DNA of 64,000 nucleotides from Dasypus novemcinctus (taxonomy: Eukaryota; Chordata; Mammalia; Cingulata; Dasypodidae): NCBI RefSeq assembly GCF_030445035.2, contig NC_080704.1:29316200-29380199 (forward strand), in the 5' to 3' direction. The notes beneath the pieces are model-generated. The model was not told the origin of the DNA, did no database searches, and saw only the letters and a program-made list of their open reading frames with translations. Below are positions 31,600 to 44,290 of this stretch, one piece after another (position 1 is the stretch's first letter; each line of letters starts with the position of its first letter). The position numbers and the translations under genes are program-made.

Positions 31600-33600
31600 A
31601 ACCCGCTGCAGTGCCATGGCGCAGGTGCTCTGCCGCCATCAAGTCTCACCTACTGATGAAACTCCTGTGCAAGAATGTCAAGAAGCTGAAATTGTGGCCG
31701 CGAAGCCTAAAGCTGTAGAGGCCTCAGACGTGAGCCTATCAGAGAATCAAAATGAAGATGCGTCTGGAGAAACTGTGGAAGCTGGAAACGTTAAAAGTTT
31801 CCTAAAACGGTCAATGAATGTGGGCTTGTCAGAAGCTCAAAATGGAGATGTGTTTAAAGAAACAGTGAAAAAATGTAGAAATTCTAAAAATCCCCAAAGA
31901 AATCCATCACATTAAGCCATGGGGAAACAGCAACATGGTCACCCAGTTCAGACACCCAATTCAGAATGAAGAAAGAAAAAGAGAAAACTCGTGGATAATG
32001 CTGGGTCTGATTTAAAAATGAAGACAAAAAAGTAAAAACTGAAGACCTGAAGACAAAGGCACTGAAGCCCCTGAAGAAACAAGAGTGTGGAGAAGCCAGA
32101 TGATGAAGATGGCAATGAGGTGCCCAACTGCCCCTGGGAGTGACAGGAGCTTTTGAGGATACTCATCTTGTCAATGAAAGCACTCTGAAGGCCAGAAAAG
32201 AAACGGGCTCTATGAACATGACTGAAATTCAACATAAAAGTATCAGACCACTTCTAGAAGGCATTGATCTTTTAGCAGCTACAAAAAACCAGAGTTGGTA
32301 AAACCCTGGCACTTCTCATCCCTCCTGTTGAACTCATCGTTAAGTTAAAACTCAATCCCAGGAATGGAACAGGAGTCCTAATTCGTGCCCAGGAATGGCA
32401 TAGGAGTTCTCCTAGGAAACTGGCCATGCAGGCTTCTGGTGTGCCTAAGAAGCTACTGGCTCACTACATCCGCACCTATGGGTTGCTAATAGTATCAACA
32501 TCATTGCAGCCACCCCAGGTGGACTCCTGGACCATTTGCTGAATATTCCAGGATTTATATATATTATTGATGAGGCTGAGCATATCTTGGATGATGGGTT
32601 TGAAGAAGAATTAAAGCAAATTATTAAATTTCTGCCAAGAGACAGCTAGACCATGCTCTTTTCTGCCAAACTTGAAAAGTTGGAAGACCAGGCAAGATTT
32701 TCTCTGAAAGAGGAGTCAGTGTTTGTTGGGGTTGGTGATGATAAAACTAACACAAAGTGGATGGTCTTGAGCCGGGATAAGCTATTTGTATCTCTGAAAG
32801 GAGATTCCTTCTGCTCTTGACATTCCTTAAGAAGAGCAGAAAGAAGAAAACGATGGTGTTCTTTTCGTCCTGTAAATCTGTGAGATCCTACTACGAGTTG
32901 CCGAACTACTTTGATTTGCCTGTCTTGGCCATTTATGGAAAGCAGAAGCAAAAATAAGTGAAGAACCGCTTCTCTGCAATGCAGATTTGGGGATAGCGTG
33001 TACAGACGTGGCAGCTTGAGGGCTGGGTATTCCTGAAGTTGACTGGCTTGTGCAGTGTGACCCTCCAGATGACCGTAAGGAAATATATTCATGTGGGTAG
33101 ACAAGCCAGAGGCCTAAATGGAAAAGGACATGCCTTGCTCATTTTGTGCCCAGAAGAATTGGGTTTCCTTCATTACTTGAAGCTAAATCCCAGGTTCCAT
33201 TAGGTGAATTTGAGATTTGCTGGTCCAAAATTTCTGACATTCAGAATCAGCTTGAAAAGTTGATTGAGAAGAACTACTTCCTTTGTAAGTCAGCCCAGGG
33301 AATACATAAGTCATACTTTCGAGCCTATGATCCCATTCTCTGAAACAAATCTATAATGGTAATAACTTCAATTTATCTCAGGTTGCTCTGCCATTTGGTT
33401 TCAAGGTGCCTTGGCTTGTTGATCTGAACATGAACAGCATCGATGGCAAAAATAGAAAGAGTGGAAGAGGTGGTGGATTTGGCTACCAGGAAAGCCAAAA
33501 AAATCAAGAAGTCCTAAATCTTCTAAAACATTCACAATAAATCATCTGACAGCAGGCAGTTCTTTCATGAAAAGACACATCTTTCATCCTGAATAGCTCT
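31600..33600 (+). pseudogene. DDX18: Processed pseudogene of DDX18 (DEAD-box RNA helicase)
   Basis: DDX18 is a nucleolar DEAD-box helicase of ribosome biogenesis. This copy is intronless and collinear with the protein. The N-terminal piece SHLLMKLLCKN lies near 31643. Then come NVGLSEAQNGDV at about 31817-31852, NMTEIQHKSIRPLLEGIDLL at about 32217-32276, and [20 protein letters not shown] at about 32564-32624, where the DEAD box reads DEAE. Then [13 protein letters not shown]-type sequence lies near 32915-32955, ISDIQNQLEKLIEKNYFL near 33229-33283, and a Gly-rich end near 33475. Breaks include a frameshift in the GKT (Walker A) motif, a deletion of about 50 bp after 32485, a stop near 32648 and others. 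The 3' end after 33540 may be 3' UTR, possibly out to the AATAAA near 34453. No clear poly(A) tail or duplication was found. Confidence 0.9.
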
Positions 33601-34035
33601 GTCCTGAAATATTTTTTTCCCTGCTCTTACAAAGGAACTTATTTCTAAGATTTAGACTAATCTAGTAAGAATATTAATTAACTTGGGTTGTAAGCACTGA
33701 ACACTCTTTTTTTCTCCCAGCAAATCTCTTTCTTATTTTTTGCATATAAAATAGTTGAATTGTTCTTGGTTGTTCAAGGGCAAAACCAGGGATATTTTGG
33801 TCTTCCTTGTTATGATACAGTATTTGATTTTAAATCCTTTTCCCCAAAATTCATGTCATCTTTGTTAATTGAATTCTTTCTGAACCTTTCTTTCCTGGTG
33901 CCTGGAAATTTTTGTGGCTTATATTGGTATACCAACTCAATGTAGAAGGCTAGTGAGAAGGTAAACTGGAGAAGTGGTGGTAATGCAGAAAATAGTCTTA
34001 GTTTATTTTTTATTTTGGTTGTTTCATGGACTTTA

Positions 34036-34258
34036 TTTTTTATTTTTTTGAGGTACTGGGGGCTGGGGATTGAACCCAGGACCTCATATGTGGGAAGCCA
34101 GCGCTCAACCACTGAGCCACATCGGCTCCCCTGAGTTGGTTCTTTTGCTTGTTGTTTGTTTTTCTGAGTTTTTTTTTTTCAGGAGGCACTGGGTGCTAAA
34201 CCCAGGACCTCCCATGTGGGAGGCAGGAGCTCAACTACCCCAGCCATATCTGATCCCT
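34036..34258 (-). mobile_element. Dimeric tRNA-derived SINE
   Basis: On the minus strand, monomer 1 (about 34258-34140) is followed by monomer 2 (about 34131-34036), each with a tRNA-like A box and a B box (second GGTTCAATCCC). A perfect 15-bp duplication, GTTTCATGGACTTTA, at 34021-34035 and 34259-34273 brackets the whole pair, so it inserted as a unit. The junction reads GAACCAACTCAGGGGAGC, nearly that of the dimer at 23.6 kb. It may lie in the 3' UTR of the DDX18 copy. Confidence 0.88.
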
Positions 34259-34459
34259 GTTTCATGGACTTTAACTGTAGTTCTTGATCCTTCCTGGAAA
34301 TGCTACACTATAAAAGGGCAGAGAGCTTTGGGAAATAGCTTAGAAACACCTTAGGTTAGGGTGGTATCACTTTTACACACTGCTGATAGATTTTAAAATG
34401 AGTTTTTTTTTTTAAGAACAAGAAATATGGTTTATTTTGTCACTGCTATTTGAATAAAG

Positions 34460-35297
34460 CTCTCCTCACAGTCTAAACATCTGAACATTCGGGGAGAAAA
34501 TCTGGACTTTTTTAGCCTCGTTTATACCAATATCAGTGTAATCGTCTCTATATTTGGCAGTTTAGCAAAGACCCTTTTTAAAACACACACACACACACAG
34601 AATGGGACACTTCTCATTCACATTTGTTAATTTCAAGGTAGTTTGTATTTTGGTATACCCTTTTGACTCTCAAGAGTATTTAAACAGCAAGACCAACTAT
34701 CAATATACTCATAGCAAGGCCATCAAATAGTCATTTTTTAGTGAATATTAATGTTAGTGTGGTTGTGAGAAAAATTACTTCTTCCAGAATCCATGAAACA
34801 AAAACAGATTTGCAGTGAAAACTGAAAATGAAAGGAAGCCAGAAAAAACACACAAAGCTGGTGGTGCAGTCAGGTGGTTTTTCTGTTGTAGGGCACTTAA
34901 TGTCAGTATAGTAATTCTATTTTGTCACAATTCAAAACCAAAGTTGCTGGCGTCATTTTGTTATTGTGCCAGTTATCATTCATAGAGTGACATGAAATGT
35001 AAGTACGCTGAGAATGTCAACTATAGGGTGAAAAGTCTAAGTAGCGTTCCAATAGAAAAAGTAAAAAATGATATTCCGCATCTGGGCTAGACCATGGGTA
35101 CCAGGCTGGTGCTGTCCTCCTGGGGTTTAGATCTTGGCTGCTGGGCTCCTAACTCCAGGCATTTATTAACTTTCTCTCTATAGTAGCTTTTGTTGTTTGT
35201 TTCAGAAGTAATCATGTTTCAGAAAATACACAAAAATGAAGAATTGCTTAACAGAGCAAAATACCGTTGGTATTTTGATAGATGGCCATCTAGTTTT
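34460..35297. other. Unassigned DNA with a short (CA)n
   Basis: Nothing recognised except the (CA)n run at about 34583-34600. Confidence 0.4.
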
Positions 35298-35302
35298 TTC
35301 TA

Positions 35303-35876
35303 TGCATGATGTTTTAGTTTGCTAAAAGTTTCTGAAAGCAATATAACAGAAATGCATTCACTTTTATAATGGGGATTTATTAATTTATAAATTTACAGTT
35401 CCAAGGCTGAGAAAAATGTCCAAATCAAGGCATCAGACGATGCTCTCCCCAGAAGACTGCCTGCTGGCGATCCTGGACTCCTGTCAAATGGGAAGGTACA
35501 TGGTGGCGTGTCCCTTCTCTTCTGGGTCTCGCTGCTTTCAGCTTCCTGGTTTCTGTGGCTTCCTCTCAGCTTTTTTGAGCTTCTTTTTGTGCTCCTGTGT
35601 TCTGTTGGTTTCTGCTTTGAGCTTCCAGGACTTTCTTTCTCAGCTTCTGTGTGGTTCTCTCTGTTCCTCTCTATATTCATCCCATTTATAAAGGACTCCA
35701 GTAAGAGGATTAAGACCTATCCTGAGTCCTGCCCTACTGAAGTAATCTAATAAAATGGCCCAAACTGAAGTAACCTACTAAAAGGGTCCCGCCTCCAATA
35801 GCGTCACACCCAGAGGAATGGATTAGCTCTACGGACATGATTTTCTAGGGTCCATCCACCATCAAATCATGCCACA
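35303..35876 (-). mobile_element. LTR of ERVL/MaLR type, probably xenarthran
   Basis: The ends TGCATGATG...GCCACA are flanked by TTCTA and TTCTT (35298-35302, 35877-35881), a near-perfect 5-bp duplication. On the minus strand there is a TTTATAAATG TATA box near 35688 and an AATAAA near 35378. The plus-strand start can also be read as TGTTTTAG at 35310. There is no internal retroviral sequence. Confidence 0.7.
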
Positions 35877-36129
35877 TTCTTACAGTGTTTAATTTTTTAA
35901 ACAAAAGTGATGTTATCCTCTACTCATTACTTTGCCATAACCAGCTTATTTCATAACACATTTATTTTCACATGTCATTAAATAATTGCATCAAAAAATA
36001 TTTGATCGGCTTCTCATCACTTTCAAGGGGAAAAAAAACAAAATATTACTTGGCTTGGCATGTCAGTCTCTTCATTCTCTGGCTCTTGCCTACCTGATCA
36101 ACTTGATTTTCCATAACTGCTTTTCTTTT

Positions 36130-36575
36130 TTTTTTGTCTTTATTTATTTATTTTTTGATGTTACATTAAAAAAAATATGAGGTCCCCATATAGCCCCCAC
36201 CCCCCTCACCCCACTCCTCCCATAACAACAACTTCTTTCATCATCGTGGCACATTCATTTCACTTGGTGACTACATTTTGGAGCACTGCTGCACCACATG
36301 GATGATGGTTTATATTGTATTTTACACTCTCCCCCAGTCCACCCAGTAGGCCATGGCAGGACATACAATGTCCAGCATCTGTCCCTGCAGTACCACCCAG
36401 GACAACTCCAAGTCCTGAAAATGCCCCACCTCACATCTCTTCTTCTTACTCCCTACCCCCAGCAGCCACCGTGGCCACTTTCTCCACATTAATGCTACAT
36501 ATACTTCCATTACTAATCACAATAGTTCCAGAATAGAATATCAGTAGGTCCACTCTAATCCATACTCTATTCATG
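36130..36575 (-). mobile_element. Truncated L1 3' UTR
   Basis: Same family as 11390-11745. Plus-strand landmarks are GAGGTCCCCATATAGCCCC, GGAGCACTGCTGCACCACAT and CCACTCTAATCCATACTC. The poly(A) tail is read as T-rich sequence near 36120-36160. Confidence 0.78.
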
Positions 36576-36599
36576 TCATTTTCCCTGCACTTCATTGTG

Positions 36600-36895
36600 T
36601 CTAGAGTGCATTCCCTAACTTACTATCTTTAATACATTCTTATTTGAATCCTTAAATCCTTAGTCTAAAGTTTTCTTTCCTGTGAGGAGTTCCTTGGTTT
36701 CTCTAGGCAACCCCAGGCTTCCTTCCCCTTTTCTCCCACTGTACATGTAATGACAGTGATCACCATATTCTATGACAATGGTTTATAAGCCTGTTTCTGT
36801 ACCACCTCTTGGTCCCTTTGAGTGCAGGGTCTACCTTTTCTCCTCATATTCTCAGCCCTTATATCGTACTTGAAATAGAGAAAAATATTTGTTGA
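36600..36895 (+). mobile_element. L2 3' end (ancient)
   Basis: Diverged sequence follows the L2 tail pattern: TTTGAGTGCAGGGTCTACC, CTCAGCCCTTATATCG and finally ATATTTGTTGACTAA. Confidence 0.55.
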
Positions 36896-36939
36896 CTAAC
36901 AGATTAAACTGACTAAATATCTCTCAATCTTCTCAGCAG

Positions 36940-37060
36940 TGCTTTTCTGTTTTGCCACTGATAAATTGAGGCTTAGAGGAATTAAATTATTAGTAAGTGG
37001 CAGAGTTAGGATTTAATGTCAAGATTGTCTGATTGCAAAGTAAAGTAATTGCTTCTTCCT
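36940..37060 (-). mobile_element. MIR fragment
   Basis: AAATTGAGGCTTAGAGGAATT followed by AGTAAGTGGCAGAGTTAGG are the MIR core landmarks on the minus strand. Confidence 0.6.
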
Positions 37061-38225
37061 TGTATTGGACTGCTTCTCCATTGGTTGACTACATTTCTAC
37101 TTAACCATAAATATTCCTGAAGTCATTACTGAGCTTAGCTTCAGGAGTTCTTGATCTTTGCCTGACCAAATCTGTAATAGGATGGAAACACATGGAGTCA
37201 ATAGACCAGTTCCCTCTTAAGTTTTCAATCATTTTCCATATCTCCATACTACTAGCCAGAGCTAGGAATCTATCATCCCTCTTGGGTCCTATGGGGACTA
37301 TGGGTAGGGGAAACATCTCTTAAGCTAGCCACCCCCTTACAACATAGTGCTTTTCCACCATTACATTTAAATTTTCTAGAGTAATGGGTTATTGCCTCAG
37401 TAAAAACATAATCACTTTGTCAGATGCAATTTGAGGAATTTCTTAACATATTTTTAACGATAAATATAGCTCAGATAAAGCAGATATTGAGGTGTTTTAT
37501 TGGTCTTGAGCCTGTATCACTAAAGAATGTGCTCAGTCCTTTCAAATCTCAATCAGTTAAGAAAGTACTCAATTTCCTCACTGATAGGAAAGAAGAGACT
37601 GTTGATGGTAAGCAAAAATTGGGCCTTCAGATAAAAAACAAGACCTGCAAGTCCTCTGTTCTCTAAGGCTTGAGAGTCTATGGACGAGACATCTACAGAT
37701 ATCAGCAGCAGAAGGACCACTACAAGAATGTATACTGCTCTGGTTAAGAAAAAGCACAGTTACCCAAAACACATCTAGTAATGCTTCAGCCTGGGAAAGG
37801 TCGGCATGCAGTGATTTCCTGTCCTTCTCTAAACTCCCACAGGGAATTTACCATAAAAAAACAGATGGGCAACACAGCTTTCATGTTGATATGCAGCTGC
37901 TGTATCTGCCATTAATCCTATTACCATAGAATATTGGATCCCTCAGAGTAAAGTTCAAAAGTTGTTCAAAATACACGAAGCAAAGAAAATGGGCTGGTTT
38001 TAAGTATCAAAGGGACAGAGAGAATTTAAATGAAAATGTCAAGTTGTGTCAAAATGTGAGAAAAGACAGTAGAACAAACCTGCCCACATATATGCACATA
38101 CACAGGCATAATTGAGGGCGCACCGTAAGTTGTAGAAGGTTTGAAAGGAAATGAACTTAATTTAACTTGGTTTACTAGAACCATTCAAGTAGTAGGGATT
38201 TCTATCAATTCCAAAATTCCAATCT
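37061..38225. other. Unassigned DNA
   Basis: No gene or repeat family recognised. Confidence 0.4.
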
Positions 38226-38234
38226 ATAACTGTT

Positions 38235-38661
38235 TTTTTTTTTTAGGATTTATTTTTTATTTATTTCTCTCCCTTCCCCCGCCCCCTCCCCGAGTTGTCT
38301 GCTCTCTGTGTCCATTTGTTGTGTGTTCTTCTGTGACTGCTTCTATCCTTATCAGCGGCACTGGGAACCTGTGTTTCTTTTTGTTGCGTCATCTTGTTGT
38401 GTCAGCTCTCCATGTGTGCGGCACGATTCCTGGGCAGGCTACACTTTTTTTGCTTTGGGCAGCTCTCCTTACGAGGCACACTCCTTGCACGTAGGGCTCC
38501 CCTACATGGCGGACACCTCTGCATGGCAGGGCTCTCCTTGCGAGCATCAGCACTGTACATGGACCAGCTCCACATGGGTCAAGGGGGCCCGGGGTTTGAA
38601 CCGCGGACCTCCCATGTGGTAGACGGACGCCCTATCCATTGGGCCAAGTCTGCTTCCCTCC
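38235..38661 (-). mobile_element. DAS-III SINE
   Basis: Minus-strand copy has the head GGGAAGCAGACTTGGCCCAA at the right end and a B box seen on the plus strand as GGGTTTGAACC. It is flanked by ATAACTGTT at 38226-38234 and 38662-38670. Confidence 0.92.
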
Positions 38662-38670
38662 ATAACTGTT

Positions 38671-40409
38671 ATTATGTGACTCCTATCAGAAGAAAACCCC
38701 TTTCTTCTCTGTGACATAGCGCCCACAAAGTTAATAAGTAGGATTTAGTTTGGAAATAAAACTTCCAGATAACGTTTACTTCAAAAATATTGTTTTTAAA
38801 CTTTAATAAACAAATCTCATACACATAATCAAATTATGACCATTTTAGGGCTCCTCAGGTGGTTCCCATGTACAACAAAAAGATGAAAAACACTTATTTT
38901 ATATTTACTTTATAATTTCTGCATATAGTAATCTAGCACCTCACTCTGGAATTTGACAGTTATTGGGTATTTGTGTCTCAGTTTAAACTTCAATTTTACC
39001 ATCTTCTCATATAACGAATCTAATTTAGACTTTATTTTTTCTTCTCAAATCTTCTTCAGAGAAGAGGAGAATAAAAAGCAGAAAAGAAACATATTCTCAA
39101 ATTTTGCAGGCTGAATCTAAAATACTGTGTACCAGATTGAGTAAAGTATTATTTGTTTGAAATCTGAACTTTTTGCTCCAGATTCTGAAATAAAATGAAG
39201 AATGAAAATAATGTCAGAGGCAGAATTGGAATTTGAACCCATAGTTTATACAATGTGACATTATATTACACAAAATTAAACTAATAAATTTACTTCATAC
39301 ATTTATCAGTGTTTGATGGAAGGGATACATCAGAAAAAACTATGAAAGAATGGACGTGAAAATATAGTTAGACTTAATGGAACTGAAATGGGGAGCTTAA
39401 AACCCTCAGAAAGAAATACTTATACTCAAAGTACACTGTTTCTCTCATCAATTTATGGCCACATGTTCCTGCCTTCACTTAATATAAGGAATGGGTGTAA
39501 ATTCATGTCAGAGAAGTTAACTTTTCAGGAGATGCTAGAAAATAGAATGATCTAGAGGCACTTGCTACTCAGATGGTGTGTTGATTTTTCTTATGTTCAT
39601 TCTTATCAATGGATCTAGCTGTGTTAGTGCTCTTTCTAAAAGGTTCTCTTAAACCTTAGAATACCTAAAAAAAAGTTTAGGGCAAATCCTCCAAATAAGA
39701 TGTTGATATAAAGGATCTACATCTTCATGATACAGTGTCTGAGGAGGATAATTTATATCCTCTATGTCAATGAATAATTTATTATTATTCAAGATGACTC
39801 ATAAAAATAAGATTGAATTACTTATTGTGTTCAATTGGCCTTATTAAGGCTCTGCATGAGGAAAATGAAAATGTGTGAGTCAGAGTCTGGGCTAGGAATC
39901 TTTGATTTTTTTCCTGGCTCTGCAGTATGTGAACTATGTATACGTAATGTGTAGAACTGTCCTATAAAATTAAAGTCATTTTGTCCTTACAATCCATGCC
40001 ATTTCCTCATCACTATCATAAATGAGCAGATGATATTTAAAAAATAAATTTTTTTCTCCAAGACAAGAGTATTTTGAGTAGTTATAGAACAGGTATGCTG
40101 TGCTTTGAGAAAGGGCTTATACAATCTTGAAATTATCAATAAGAATGTACACACAATTATATGATACGATACAAGTAGGGTCAAGTTGACATCAATATTT
40201 CAGTCATGTTGATAATTATAACATTATATATTGTTTTTCCTCACTTGACAAAATAGAGGTATGTGCAAAAAAATTTGATTCAATATTTTAAATAAGCTGA
40301 ATTATATTTAAAATGTATTTGCTATTTTAAAATCAGAGAACCTAGAGAACTGACAACCAGGTCTTAGCTGCGGTGGTCTCTGCCCATCTCTCCACACACT
40401 GATCTGTGA
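38671..40409. other. Unassigned AT-rich DNA
   Basis: No gene or repeat family recognised with confidence. GGAATTTGAACCCATAG near 39229 could be a tiny MIR remnant. Confidence 0.4.
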
Positions 40410-40945
40410 TTCTACCTCTTGTTTGCTCTACACCAATCTTTCTCACTTTCTTACTGGCCTTTTGATTTCTGTCAGTGCTCTAAAATCTATTCTGCCTCAA
40501 GGCGTTTATACACGCTTCCTCACCGGAAACATTCTCCTCTTCCTCCCCTCACTTTTCTCACTTTCATCTCATAGAATAGAGTCACTTCCTTTCGACAAAT
40601 ATCCTCTGATTCCAAGATATGGTTTATTTCTGTTTTATGTTCTCCCTGCTCCATGAGCTTCCCTTTGTACACCTGTCATGAGTGGAAGAGTCACGTGATT
40701 ACTTGTTAACATCTTTTCAGCCGTAGTGAAGGCTCCATGAAGACAGGGATGGTGGTACACACAGCCTTTATAAATGACAATATAATTGTTCTCTAACTGG
40801 TTTCAGTCCACTCCCCACACCCCCTGCTAAATATAAGATAAGGTCCTTTCCCTTTCTTGTTCACTGCTGTATCCTAAGTCCCTTTGTGGAAGATCTGGCT
40901 CATGATAACCACTAGGTATGGTTGTTGAATGAATGTATGAATGTA
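40410..40945 (+). mobile_element. L2 3' end (ancient)
   Basis: CTCCATGAAGACAGGGATGG, CACTGCTGTATCCTAAGTCC and TTGTTGAATGAATG at the end are L2 landmarks in order. The first part is a diverged L2 ORF end. Confidence 0.7.
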
Positions 40946-43900
40946 ACATGTTAACTTTTAGTGAAGTGAATGGTTATCTCTTATCTGTTCTGTCAAGTTT
41001 TTTTTAAGGTTAACATTGTTTTTCAGAATTTTTGCTTTTAAGGCTTGCATATTAGGTGTATTGAAGAGAGAGATACTTGGAATTCAACTTTCAATCTTGA
41101 AATATCTTTTGTAAAATTAAGAATGAGTAGCATAATGTATAAGGAATCCTTCATTTATTTATGAATAGTAATTATAACACAACAGCTAAATAGCTATGGC
41201 TGTGAATATATCTGTTTAAGAACTAGAAGAATTAGGAAGTCAGATTTTGAGAGGTAGTACAACCCTTTGGTTTCATCTAGCAAAATCAAGACATCTTATA
41301 ACTAAATGCTTACAAATAATGTGATTTGCCTATGGTCTTAAAGATAACTAGTGGTAGAAGAAAATTTTAACTCTCATGTCCCAACATCATTTTCTCTTCC
41401 ACAATACTCCAATGCGTTCCTACATTTTAAGCATCATATATTGAATGATCATGAGGCCAAGCTGAATTTGTTCATTTCTCTTAAAATGTAGCCAGGACTG
41501 GAATAAATGCTTTCAGAAAGCAAACATAGCTCATAGAAACAAAACATGACCAAAGGGTCTTACATCAATTTTTAAATGATGTGGTATCCACACATGCCAA
41601 ACTCCTTTTGTTTTTTAATCTCAAAATGGTTAATTTTCATTTCTCTTGCTGCTACCTTACACATCTTTATGAGTGACTGGCCTGGTGGGTCTGAAAATGG
41701 CCAGATCTCTGGCTGGATCTATCTTCTGTGAAAGAACCAGGACTCTGCCTTTCCAATTCTGGTTCCCAGGATCTAGTGGAACCATGTGAGTTTTTTATAC
41801 TCTGCTTCACTGGGGCCACGGCGGAGGGCCATTTTGAATCATGTGCTATTCTCTTTAGCACTTGGGATTCAGGGTGTCCTCTGGTACATGACAGTAATAT
41901 TCAAACACAATTAGAAGTCACATAAGTCAAGTTGGAAACAACTCAGGTTGAATTTTTCTACAGGTTTACCATGATAGGTTTGTTGAAGGTCCATTGCCAA
42001 TTGAATTTTGCCCATTGAGAGGGATTCACAGTAGCCATTCATAACCATGCTTGATGGCTGCCAAAATCAGAACATTTGAGGAGGTTTAGAAAATGCTGAC
42101 ATAATTGGAGAATTTAGTAAAAAGTGTTTTGGAACCAAATACCTCAAAATCTCTTTTACATGGATGACCACTTAATATGTTTTCACACATTTGCCCGTGA
42201 TATTTTTTTCCCCTCTGGAAATGGTGCAGACAGAAAGCACAGGAACTCTGTACTGCTGAGGACAGAGAACAAAAGCTTTAGCAAGATTTGGTTGGGCACC
42301 AGGTCAGAGAATCTAAAGATGCCCAATATCACTGTCACTAAAGCAAATCTAAGGTATTGGGATAATGCCATGATTGGAAGGAAAATGCAAACGGTGTTCT
42401 AAGAGAACTATTGATTCTTTGATTTCAGGCTACTCATTTGTTTAAGACTAAATGTGCAAGCACAAAACGCCAAATCACCTTGGAGTTGCTGCCTCGGCAG
42501 AGGCATGACAGCTAATAGAGACAGGCTTGCATTTTCCCCTGAAGTCTTCTATCTTCCTTTAGTGTCATTGAACAAGGGCTGCTAAAGTGTCAGAGAAAAT
42601 ATTTATTGCTCTTCCATATGTCACTGCCCTCCTGCCAGTGACATGTATACTCATCAGTCAAACGGAAACTACCCACCATGTTTGATTTACTGCGGTTGAA
42701 GGAAATCTGTTTGTGGGTTCCTATAACATAAACCATTTTGCTAGAGATTAATGCTCTGATTTGCATGCAGCTCATGGGAGTTGTATCATTAGTTTTCATG
42801 ATGTATCAGGACTAAATGTAAGAAACGTAACTCTGTTTTTGCTCTGTGGGGTCCTGCTCTTTTTCTTTCCCCTCCCTAACCTTTTCATTAACTTTCCCCT
42901 TGTTGTTCAGTAAGGCATTATTCACTTTGTGCCTTCTCAGAACCCAGAACCGGGGAGAAGATTAAGTGATTAAGTTTGAGCAGTATGGAAACCATGAATA
43001 AAGTCCCTTTTTGGAACACCTGGCAAATGACTTGAATAGCAACACATTTCCAGTCTTGGCAATGGACCTTTAATAAACCTACCACAGTAAACCTGTAGAA
43101 AAATGAGACTTGAGTTTTCTCACTGGCATCTATGTTCTAGTTATTGTTCTGTGAAGGCAGTGGGGTAGGAGGACTTTCAGAGTTGCTCAATTATAAGAAA
43201 GTTTTCTAAACACATTATAATTCTACTGTATGTACTTCAAAATATATCCGTATTAAGTGGCATTTTGTGAGTAAAAATTTTCCATAGGTGCAGAATTGAA
43301 TCTACTTTGACTAGCCACACCTGAATGCTACATTGATCTGTGATGATGGCAAGATTGATGACTAAGGACAGCTCAGTTTATTCAGGTGAGGCTTCAGAAG
43401 TGGAAAGGAATTGGTTGCAATATTTCTTCTATATCCCGACTTCCTTGAGAAAACTCCCGAAGCATATGGAATTCTTTTACTAGTCTTCCTGCAAAGACTA
43501 TATTATTCCAAGTAAAATTTTAAAAATATTGTAATGCACAAAAATGGAATCTTTTGACTTTTCAGAAATTAGCCAATAAATGATAAAGATTCCACAAAGT
43601 TTAAACTTGGGCAAGTGAGTGATGCAGATCTTGAACTTGCATCTGTAACAGATATTCTAAATACTTAGACATAAGAGGGGACATGAGCAATCTGAAAGTC
43701 TTGGGTGGCCTAAGAATATTTTGCTGCCCATCCTGACACAGATGTATATTACACCTAAGATTGGGACTGGAAAGAACTGGCATATCATATGCCTAAAGAG
43801 CCACATGCTGGACGTGCTGTCTGCTAAGGCTCCTTAAGTGTCATTCATGTTTTCTTTACCAGAATTCTTTACTTCTTACACGTGCCACCTTAAGGATGCT

Positions 43901-44124
43901 CAGTTGAAGACTTCATACTTGAAGTCTCTACTTAAGACTAATTAGGTCCTTAGGGTATTCTGTGATTGTAGAATTTTCTGAGTCATCCTTACTATATCCT
44001 GTCCTGTCTCAGGCAGTCATATATTGGCTTTCAGCCAGCATATATCTGTAGTTACATTTGAATAACAAGCAGTGTAAGAGTAATTGGATGCTTATTCTAT
44101 TGAGTAGAACACAAAAGGGGTGTG
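40946..44124. other. Unassigned, apparently unique DNA
   Basis: No repeat or exon recognised. 42440-42800 is compositionally even, free of repeats and contains an octamer-like ATTTGCATG near 42760. It might be a conserved non-coding element, but that cannot be shown from one sequence. Confidence 0.4.
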
Positions 44125-44290
44125 ACTTCCAGCCCCACCCTTTTCATCTGTGTGACTTTGAATGAGGTACTTAATCTTTGTAAGCCTCTGTTTCCTTTCC
44201 AAATGCAGGTTTAATATAATGTCCGAACTACTTAGCAAAATGTGTGGCAGACAGAAAATGCTAAATCAACATTATCTATTATTATTGGTA
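44125..44290 (+). mobile_element. MIR
   Basis: GTGTGACTTTGAATGAGGTA, CTTAATCTTTGTAAGCCTC and TGTTTCCTTTCC follow MIR core order. Confidence 0.75.

Noticed and set aside
31538-31915. 125-codon frame starting MSLAPGSKYS as a possible new gene
   Set aside because: It shifts between frames of the DDX18 retrocopy and includes upstream sequence with no match, so it is part of the pseudogene.
35416-35750. Overlapping open frames of 80-95 codons
   Set aside because: They lie inside an LTR on both strands and have no domain.
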